Source: Kiritimatiellales bacterium
GTDB lineage: Bacteria > Verrucomicrobiota > Kiritimatiellia > Kiritimatiellales > Pontiellaceae
Direction of reading: 5' to 3'
Length of the DNA stretch: 9,057 nt
Assembly (NCBI GenBank): GCA_030625905.1
Contig: DAOUQA010000088.1
Span: 1 to 9,057 of the forward strand
Below the pieces are notes generated by a model that did not search any database, had not been told where the DNA came from, and saw nothing but the letters and a program-made list of their open reading frames with translations. Numbering within the stretch: position 1 is the stretch's first letter; each line of letters begins with the position of its first letter. Shown here in pieces: positions 1 to 4,583 of this stretch. A program made the position numbers and the translations under genes.

Positions 1-269
1 GCCGCGAAGGGCAGGGGGTGCGCGATGCCGTCATCAACGGAAGCCTCATCCGCTTCCGCCCCGTCATCATGACCACGCTCACCACGCTACTCGGACTAAT
101 GCCGCTGTTGTTGTCCCGCAGTATCGGCTCCGAAGTCCAGCGACCCCTCGCCGTAGTCGTTGTATTCGGCCTAACCACGTCCACGCTGCTGACGCTCTTC
201 GTCCTGCCTGCGGTCTACAGCCTTTTCGAAAGCCGCAAACCCGAGCAGTTTGAGACCCTGATATCTTAA
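1..269 (+). CDS. RND efflux transporter, HME (CzcA/CusA-like) type, C-terminal fragment
   Basis: This is the last ~89 residues of an inner-membrane proton-driven efflux pump; the rest lies left of the window. The reading frame is open from the first base (first full codon at 3) to TAA at 267-269. The fragment shows the conserved end of heavy-metal-efflux RND pumps: a helix with RFRPVIMTTLTTLLGLMPLL, the loop GSEVQRPLAVVVV, and a final helix STLLTLFVLPAVYSLFE. The 'G-x-EVQRPLA' loop and 'TLLTLxVLPxxY' ending are typical of CzcA/CusA-type pumps, which export divalent or monovalent metal ions as trimers with a periplasmic adaptor and an outer-membrane channel. The substrate cannot be decided from this end, and multidrug RND pumps have related endings. 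The stop lies 10 bases from the stop of the convergent gene, and I see no clear terminator hairpin between them. Confidence 0.88.
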   Translation, partial: REGQGVRDAVINGSLIRFRPVIMTTLTTLLGLMPLLLSRSIGSEVQRPLAVVVVFGLTTSTLLTLFVLPAVYSLFESRKPEQFETLIS

Positions 270-279
270 TATTCTCCAG

Positions 280-2148
280 CTAGAACAGCTTTTTGAGGGC
301 GTCCTTGGCTTTGGATTTCACTTCCTCGGCTTCTTCGCTTTGGAGGGCTTTGTCGAGCTCTTCGGTGGCCTGCTCCTTGGCCTGCTCCTTGGCCTTGTCC
401 AACTCGGCGCTGGCGCGGTTGGCGAGTTCTTTCTTTCCGGCGGCGACGAGGGCGTTCTTAATATTGGCGGTAAGCTTGTCGTAGTCAATCTTGACGCGGG
501 GCGAGTCAAGCGAGCCGGCGAGTGTTCCGTCGATATCGAGCTGTTCGATGGAGCTGAAGACTTCGGTGGCGGTTTCGGAGTCCATGCCCATGACGGTCTG
601 GCCCTCCTCGACATCGGCCTTGAGATCGTGGACGGTGACGGTGAACGGGATCTGCAGCTTGTCGATGGAAAAATTGCCGTCGGCTCTGATGTCGGCCTTG
701 CCATCCTTGATCTTAACGGGGAAGGAGTCGCTGGTTTCCACTGCGTCGCCGAGGGGGACGCCTTTGAAGTTCATGGACAGTGCATGCTGTGCATCGGGGG
801 AGTCGAAGCGCAGGACGAGCTTGCCGGTGGGCTTGTTGCTAGCCGCAGGCTTCATGGAGAGGATGGTGGGCTTGCCGTTCAACTCGGGATGGCTGGAAAG
901 CTGCGTTCCCGAAAACAGGTATGGCGGATGGTTTTCGCCAAGTTGGACATTGCGGATTTCCAAACGGCGGATGGTCCAGGTGGGACGGTCCGCAACGAGG
1001 TCGGCGGCGGCTTTCAGGTAGCCGAGCGCCTTGGCATCGGCCACGGCGGTTTCCTTGGAGGCCACGGGCTTTTCCCCGTTGGCAATGGCTTCGGCGTTCT
1101 CTTTTCGTTTTTGCAGGTATTCGCGGGCCTTGCTTCCATAGCCTTCCCACTTCCTGGCCTTGGCGAGATAGTCGCCAAGCGCCTTTCCATCCTTTTCCGC
1201 CTCGGCTTCTTCATCCTTTTCCTCTTCGGCCTTGGCGTAGACCTTGCCCGGTTTGTCGCGCAGCACATCGCGCTTCAGCGTGCTGCCGGCCATGAGTTCA
1301 ATGACATAGCTCTTGCGCAGAAGATCCTGGATGCTGGTGTCGAGATCCAGGGTTTCGAGTTGTATTAGGTTGTGGGTGGGCTTGTCGGGATCGGTGACCT
1401 GTAGGTTTTCAAGCTCCAGCTTGCCGCCCAGCAACGAAAGGTGGGCGTTGCCGATGTTTACTTCAGCGCCGGTTGTCGAAGAGATGGCGGATTGGAGGCC
1501 CTTCTTGACGGTCATGTCGAGCAGGAAGAATTCCAGCACGAGGGCGATCAGTACCACGGTGCCGGTGAGGATGAGGCCGGATTTGCGGAACAACGGCGAC
1601 TGCTTTGGAATCTCGTCATCGAGGGAGAGCTTGCTTTTTCCAAAGGCGAGCCGCAGGAGGATGCGTGCCAATTTATTGCCGAACGTTTTGCCGATGATTT
1701 CGTGCTGGTCGGCTTCGAGCATTTTTTTGCGGATCCTGATGACTGCGGCACCTAGGGCCGTTCCGGATATAATGCCGATAACGAGGGCATAGGGAAGACT
1801 GCCGACCATGGCATAGACATTGAGATCCATCAGTGCGGCGACGGGTGCGTTGCAGAGCGAGCGGAAGGTTTCTTCCAAACCAATGTTGTGGATAATGAAG
1901 TAGCCGGTGTGGAAGGTGACGGGGGCGAGTGCCAAGCAGAGCACCTTGCCGAGTGCCGCGCCGAGCAGGACAAAGGCGACGTTGGCGTTGAGCAACAAGG
2001 TAATGAGAATGGCCAGCGCCAGCATCATGTTGATGCCGGGGTTGAAGCCGAGGAGCACTCCGCAGAGCATGCCAAGGACTATTTCTTTCCGGCCCGCGCC
2101 ACCGCGCAATATTTTTCCGATTTTCCGTACGATCTTGAACACAATCAT
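280..2148 (-). CDS. Fused TIGR03546-like / TIGR03545-like envelope membrane protein
   Basis: A 622-residue protein of unknown function. I chose ATG 2146-2148 because it has AAAGGAG (plus-strand 2155-2161) 6 bases upstream; the longer frame up to 2364 lacks this and would cross the divergent control region. Residues 1-~165 are hydrophobic with segments near 22-38, 41-75 and 110-137, and resemble the small membrane family TIGR03546 (DUF2062-like). Residues ~185-622 resemble TIGR03545: a single membrane helix (189-210), then 'GAEVNIGNAHLSLLGGKLEL' and 'NLQVTDPDKPTHNLIQLETL', an AsmA-like beta-rich pattern. A charged Lys/Glu/Ala helix lies at ~305-380, further beta-rich sequence at ~390-560, and a Lys/Glu/Ala coiled coil at 571-622. 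From memory the two families are usually separate adjacent genes in bacteria with an outer membrane, so the fusion is unusual. The bulk is likely periplasmic. A role in envelope lipid handling is only an analogy with AsmA proteins. Confidence 0.82.
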   Translation of the reverse strand: MIVFKIVRKIGKILRGGAGRKEIVLGMLCGVLLGFNPGINMMLALAILITLLLNANVAFVLLGAALGKVLCLALAPVTFHTGYFIIHNIGLEETFRSLCNAPVAALMDLNVYAMVGSLPYALVIGIISGTALGAAVIRIRKKMLEADQHEIIGKTFGNKLARILLRLAFGKSKLSLDDEIPKQSPLFRKSGLILTGTVVLIALVLEFFLLDMTVKKGLQSAISSTTGAEVNIGNAHLSLLGGKLELENLQVTDPDKPTHNLIQLETLDLDTSIQDLLRKSYVIELMAGSTLKRDVLRDKPGKVYAKAEEEKDEEAEAEKDGKALGDYLAKARKWEGYGSKAREYLQKRKENAEAIANGEKPVASKETAVADAKALGYLKAAADLVADRPTWTIRRLEIRNVQLGENHPPYLFSGTQLSSHPELNGKPTILSMKPAASNKPTGKLVLRFDSPDAQHALSMNFKGVPLGDAVETSDSFPVKIKDGKADIRADGNFSIDKLQIPFTVTVHDLKADVEEGQTVMGMDSETATEVFSSIEQLDIDGTLAGSLDSPRVKIDYDKLTANIKNALVAAGKKELANRASAELDKAKEQAKEQATEELDKALQSEEAEEVKSKAKDALKKLF

Positions 2149-2154
2149 GTTTTT

Positions 2155-2161
2155 CTCCTTT
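2155..2161 (-). promoter_or_regulatory. Ribosome binding site AAAGGAG
   Basis: Read on the minus strand this is AAAGGAG, 6 bases before ATG 2148. It fixes the start of the fused envelope protein 72 codons downstream of the longest possible start. Confidence 0.75.
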
Positions 2162-2173
2162 GTTTGTCTAGTA

Positions 2174-2203
2174 AGAGTAATTCCTGCCCTCGTCCCGGTC
2201 AAT
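2174..2203 (-). promoter_or_regulatory. Possible sigma70 promoter for the envelope protein gene
   Basis: On the minus strand TTGACC (2203-2198) is followed after 18 bases by TACTCT (2179-2174). The -35 is 5 of 6 to consensus, while the -10 keeps only the TAnnnT skeleton. A start near 2167 would give a leader of about 20 bases that just includes the ribosome binding site. The position fits, but the -10 is weak. Confidence 0.35.
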
Positions 2204-2252
2204 GGGGGATTGGGAATATCGAGCAAGGCTTGAAGTGAGGCGGGAACAGGCA

Positions 2253-2269
2253 TTGCGCAATGTGCGCAA
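2253..2269. promoter_or_regulatory. Perfect inverted repeat, operator-like
   Basis: TTGCGCA (2253-2259), spacer ATG, TGCGCAA (2263-2269): a perfect 7-bp inverted repeat with a 3-base spacer. It lies between the two divergent genes, about 46 bases upstream of the -35 of the ATPase gene and 50 upstream of the possible minus-strand -35. Such a compact symmetric site is typical of an operator for a dimeric regulator. No regulator gene next to it points to a family. Confidence 0.45.
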
Positions 2270-2290
2270 CTCGACCTCCGATTATGCACC

Positions 2291-2349
2291 ATACAAAAGC
2301 GGAGGCCGTTCGGCTTGACACCTCCGGTTTTGTTTAATACAAAAGCGGA
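2291..2349. repeat. Three alternating copies of an ACAAAAGCGGAGG-like motif
   Basis: Copy A is forward at 2293-2305 (ACAAAAGCGGAGG). Copy B is inverted at 2321-2333 (CCTCCGGTTTTGT; 12 of 13 complementary to A). Copy C is forward at 2339-2349 (ACAAAAGCGGA). A and C also form an exact 13-bp direct repeat, ATACAAAAGCGGA, at 2291-2303 and 2337-2349. A further CCTCCG at 2275-2280 can pair with the CGGAGG of copy A. A:B gives a 13-bp stem with one mismatch and a 15-base loop; B:C could form an alternative stem. Copy B lies in the promoter spacer, and the -10 overlaps the start of copy C. The array may be a multi-site operator, an attenuator-like switch, or a terminator with TTTTGTTT after the A:B stem. 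Confidence 0.7.
2315..2343 (+). promoter_or_regulatory. Sigma70-like promoter of the ATPase gene
   Basis: TTGACA (2315-2320) matches the -35 consensus exactly and is followed after 17 bases by TACAAA (2338-2343), 4 of 6 to the -10 consensus. Transcription would start around 2350, at or within a base or two of ATG 2351, so the message would be leaderless or nearly so. The lack of a clear Shine-Dalgarno sequence before 2351 agrees with this. Confidence 0.5.
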
Positions 2350-2350
2350 C

Positions 2351-3406
2351 ATGAACCCGTTCAAAATAGATGGAATAGTCGATGGGGCTGACTATATGCC
2401 CCGTAAAGAGAGCGAAGAATTGCTGAAATACCACAAGGCCGGGCGGAACGTACTCATCCGCGGCCCGCGCCGCACCGGCAAGTCGTCGTTGGTGGTAAAT
2501 ACGTTCCAGAGCGTAAAGTGCCAGTTTATCCGCGTTGATTTCTGGGGCGTGAAGACCGAGGCCAAGGCGGTGGAAAAGATCGCCCGGGCGTTCGAGCCGT
2601 TCTGCAAGAAGATGCCGATCCTGAGCGGGTTCAATGTGGCGGGTGTCGGGTTGCAATGGAAAAGCCCGGAGACCCTGTCGAGCGTGGAGGATCTGTTGCG
2701 CCTTGCCCCGGATCTGCACAAGAAAAATCCGGTGGTGATCTTTTTCGATGAATTCCAGGCATTGCTTAACCTCCCGGACTCCGATCAGTTTCTCGGGGCT
2801 CTGCGATCCGAGATCCAGGCCCAGCCGGAGGTTCAGTATATTTTTGCCGGCAGCAACCAAAACCGGTTGATGGAAATCTTCTATGCCCAGCGGAGCCCCT
2901 TCTTTAAGTCGGCGGCGTTGATGGAGGTCGGCAGTCTCGATCACGATACATTCATCCAATGGCTGGAAGCCAAGTTTTCTGATACCGGCCGATCAGTTGA
3001 TCCGAAGCTGTGGGATGCGATTTTCGAGCTTTCACATTCCATCCCCGGCGATGTGCAGGATGTCTGCTACCACCTCTGGAACGATTCAGAGGAGGGGCGC
3101 GAAATAGGCGCGGGGGATTTTGGCGAAACGTTGCAGCGTGTTTTGCACGAGCGGGTGTCGGGCTACGAGGGCATGTGGAACATGCTGACCGACAACCAGC
3201 AAAAGATCGCCATGGGGCTGGCGCACTATCGGAGCAATATGTACGCGTCCAACGAATTCCTTCAGCTCTGCGGAACAACCTCCCATGCCTCGGTCAAGCG
3301 CGGCATCGAGGCGCTGGAATCCAAGGGCCTGATTTGGATGAGCTCCAAGCACTGGGTCTTTTCCGATCCCTTTTTCGCGCTGTGGATTGCAAATTCGGTT
3401 GACTAG
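2351..3406 (+). CDS. P-loop ATPase with C-terminal winged-helix-like region (COG1672 / archaeal-ATPase-like)
   Basis: A 351-residue cytoplasmic ATPase of the AAA-like family once called 'archaeal ATPase'; its target is unknown. Walker A is GPRRTGKS (38-45, Lys44). Walker B is VVIFFDEF (128-135, Asp133-Glu134). A sensor-1-like strand YIFAGSNQN lies at 163-171. Residues ~275-351 look like a winged helix (DNQQKIAMGLAHY, then a helix-turn-helix-like HASVKRGIEALESKGLIW) and end in VFSDPFFALWI, the 'DPFFxLW' ending common in this family. ATG 2351 is preferred to an in-frame TTG at 2315, because that TTG is the first half of a TTGACA -35 box. The gene is divergent from the envelope protein gene, and the DUF5684 gene follows after 39 bases. 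Relatives occur with toxin-like nucleases or as orphan genes; neither role can be read from this sequence. Confidence 0.87.
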   Translation: MNPFKIDGIVDGADYMPRKESEELLKYHKAGRNVLIRGPRRTGKSSLVVNTFQSVKCQFIRVDFWGVKTEAKAVEKIARAFEPFCKKMPILSGFNVAGVGLQWKSPETLSSVEDLLRLAPDLHKKNPVVIFFDEFQALLNLPDSDQFLGALRSEIQAQPEVQYIFAGSNQNRLMEIFYAQRSPFFKSAALMEVGSLDHDTFIQWLEAKFSDTGRSVDPKLWDAIFELSHSIPGDVQDVCYHLWNDSEEGREIGAGDFGETLQRVLHERVSGYEGMWNMLTDNQQKIAMGLAHYRSNMYASNEFLQLCGTTSHASVKRGIEALESKGLIWMSSKHWVFSDPFFALWIANSVD

Positions 3407-3430
3407 TTCTACTTGTCAGATTAACCCAAA

Positions 3431-3437
3431 AAAGGAG
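3431..3437 (+). promoter_or_regulatory. Ribosome binding site AAAGGAG
   Basis: AAAGGAG lies 8 bases before ATG 3446. It is a strong Shine-Dalgarno site and fixes the start of the DUF5684 gene. Confidence 0.8.
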
Positions 3438-3445
3438 ATAAAAAC

Positions 3446-3811
3446 ATGTGTACAGAATGCGGAGAATATCCAGCAGGACTCTTGGTATTTCAATTAATAC
3501 TGATCGTGTTGTCTGTTGTCGGGCTTTGGAAGCTGTTTGCCAAAGCCGGGAAGCCGGGTTGGGCAGCACTCATTCCAATTTACAATACCTGCATGGTTAT
3601 CGATATGGCCGGGAAGCCCATCTGGTGGGTAATCCTGCTCTTCATCCCATTTGTCAACATTGTGGTTTCCGTGCTGGTGGCGATTGGATTGGCCAAGAAA
3701 TTCGGGCGCGGCACCGGGACGGCAATTGGCCTGATCTTCCTGCCCTTCATTTTCCTGTTGATCCTTGCCTTCGGCAGTGCCGAATATAAAGCGGTTGAGC
3801 AAGGGGCGTGA
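3446..3811 (+). CDS. DUF5684-like small integral membrane protein
   Basis: A 121-residue inner-membrane protein of unknown function. Three membrane segments are visible: ~10-31, ~59-83 and ~91-110. Between the first and second is the hallmark stretch FAKAGKPGWAALIPIYNTC (31-49), then AGKPIWWVILLFIPFVNIV (55-73) and GLAKKFGRGTGTAIGL (81-96). This pattern of KAGKPGWAxLIPIYN, WW-xxx-IPxVN and LAxxFG is what I know of DUF5684 proteins, which are sometimes mislabelled signal peptidase I. There is no Ser/Lys peptidase pair. The N-terminus carries two cysteines (Cys3, Cys6). It has its own strong ribosome binding site and lies 39 bases after the ATPase gene on the same strand, so co-transcription is possible. 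It ends at TGA 3809-3811. Confidence 0.83.
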   Translation: MCTECGEYPAGLLVFQLILIVLSVVGLWKLFAKAGKPGWAALIPIYNTCMVIDMAGKPIWWVILLFIPFVNIVVSVLVAIGLAKKFGRGTGTAIGLIFLPFIFLLILAFGSAEYKAVEQGA

Positions 3812-3837
3812 AAAGTGTGACGAGTGAGGCGTGATTT

Positions 3838-3863
3838 CCCCTTGACGGGGCGGGAGGGGGGGG
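3838..3863 (+). other. Small CCCC/GGGG hairpin and G-rich run (possible G-quadruplex)
   Basis: CCCC (3838-3841), TTGAC, GGGG (3847-3850) can form a short hairpin. It runs on into GGG (3852-3854) and an eight-base G run (3856-3863). The plus strand therefore has enough G tracts for a four-stranded structure. No U-run follows, so it is not a canonical Rho-independent terminator for the DUF5684 gene. A G8 run is also a likely site of length variation. Confidence 0.35.
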
Positions 3864-3871
3864 CGAAGAAA

Positions 3872-3913
3872 TTTCACGTTTCACGTTTCACGTTTCACGT
3901 CCCACGTCCCACG
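3872..3913. repeat. Heptamer tandem repeat, six units
   Basis: Four exact units of TTTCACG (3872-3899) are followed by two units of TCCCACG (3900-3913); the variant differs at two positions. The 42-bp array ends two bases before the stop of the NFACT-R gene (3916-3918), so it is intergenic and a copy-number change would not shift any frame seen here. CACGTTT-type arrays like this occur as filler between genes in several environmental bacteria. Confidence 0.9.
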
Positions 3914-3915
3914 GC

Positions 3916-4299
3916 TCACTTTTCCGGCAGGGCGGGGCGCACCTTGATGGTTTTCTCGCGCTTGATGGTAACGCTACCAGGTTTGGCACCGCGCGGTTTC
4001 CCAACATGCTTCGCCTCGGTGCAACTGACGGGCACGGTTCCGGCATCGCGCGCCTTGGAGTGCCAGGCGGCGATGGCGGCTGCGGCCTTGATCGTGGTGT
4101 TGTCGGGTTTTTCGCCGTCGGGATGACGCAGGATGGTGTGGCTGCCGGGCAGGCTGCGGACGTGGAACCAAAGGTCGTTGGCCTTGGCGGTTCTGAGGCT
4201 GAGGAGGTCGTTGTCGGCATCGGTCTTGCCGGCGAGAACCTCCCAGCCGCCAGGTAGCTCGTATCTCCAGCAATCGGGCTGGATGTCTTTTGCTCTCAT
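3916..4299 (-). CDS. Stand-alone NFACT-R (DUF814) RNA-binding domain protein
   Basis: A 127-residue protein consisting almost wholly of the NFACT-R domain. In full-length Rqc2/RqcH/FbpA proteins this domain lies C-terminal to the NFACT-N and coiled-coil parts and helps bind tRNA or the stalled 60S/50S subunit. Visible signature: GGWEVLAGKTDADND (17-31), NDLWFH (41-46), PGSH (51-54), an Ala-rich helix with HSKAR (80-84), and KHVGKPRGAKPGSV (97-110). This is far shorter than a full RqcH (~550-600 residues); no NFACT-N or coiled coil is encoded nearby on the same strand. Small single-domain NFACT-R proteins are known in bacteria but poorly understood. ATG 4299 was chosen because the homologous part begins soon after it; a TTG at 4329 would add ten residues read from the adjacent repeat. 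No clear Shine-Dalgarno site precedes either start. Confidence 0.85.
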   Translation of the reverse strand: MRAKDIQPDCWRYELPGGWEVLAGKTDADNDLLSLRTAKANDLWFHVRSLPGSHTILRHPDGEKPDNTTIKAAAAIAAWHSKARDAGTVPVSCTEAKHVGKPRGAKPGSVTIKREKTIKVRPALPEK

Positions 4300-4310
4300 G
4301 GGAGGGATTG

Positions 4311-4353
4311 TTAACCGCAAAAGACACAAAAGACACGAAATATTTTAACCGCA
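4311..4353. repeat. Short direct repeats upstream of the NFACT-R gene
   Basis: AAAAGACAC occurs twice in tandem (4319-4327 and 4328-4336). The pair is bracketed by two copies of TTAACCGCA (4311-4319 and 4345-4353). The block lies in the 5' region of the minus-strand NFACT-R gene. It resembles the 'aaccgcaaag-acgcaaag' style filler repeats found between genes in many environmental bacteria. No promoter could be read with confidence in it. Confidence 0.7.
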
Positions 4354-4460
4354 GACCGCCGCAGGCAGAGGTCGCCGCGAAACGACGGCAATGACCAAAG
4401 GGAATGGTAATATCGAAAGTACACCTCCCCTCCTTCCTTTTTGTCTAAGGCTGGATCGGT
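4354..4460. other. Intergenic stretch without recognisable features
   Basis: Together with its flanks this is the 284-base gap between the divergent NFACT-R and histidine kinase genes. I found no ORF with a plausible start, no RNA gene and no convincing promoter here. Only a pyrimidine-rich patch (about 4420-4443) stands out. Confidence 0.4.
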
Positions 4461-4494
4461 GATTTGTCGAGGGATGAATCCCTCGCGGATTTGT
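4461..4494. repeat. 18-nt palindrome flanked by GATTTGT direct repeats
   Basis: CGAGGGAT (4468-4475), GA, ATCCCTCG (4478-4485) is a perfect 8-bp inverted repeat with a 2-base centre. Exact 7-base direct repeats, GATTTGT, flank it at 4461-4467 and 4488-4494. It lies about 100 bases upstream of the preferred kinase start. It may be an operator, a small hairpin in the kinase leader, or the remnant of a tiny mobile palindrome with a target duplication. Confidence 0.6.
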
Positions 4495-4583
4495 TTCTTT
4501 ATGCGTTGCGGTCTGGGATAAATAATTTATGGTTTGGATCTCAGAGCACTTCTGCGTCCAATCAATCAACCGACAACCTATTT

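Noticed and set aside
340..1368. A 342-codon open frame on the plus strand, antisense to the envelope protein gene
   Set aside because: It is a mirror of the codon bias of the minus-strand gene. The product is Gly/Leu/Val-rich without family motifs, there is no ribosome binding site, and the minus-strand protein is clearly the real one.
2315..2350. TTG start giving a 363-residue ATPase
   Set aside because: This TTG is part of a consensus TTGACA -35 box, and the added residues (TPPVLFNTKAD) come from the repeat array.
2149..2364. Seventy-two extra N-terminal codons for the envelope protein (start at 2364)
   Set aside because: They read through the divergent control region and its repeats, contain unlike sequence, and the ATG at 2148 has its own AAAGGAG.
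2282..2959. A 225-codon frame on the minus strand opposite the ATPase gene
   Set aside because: It is antisense to an unmistakable P-loop ATPase and spans the promoter region; no motif supports it.
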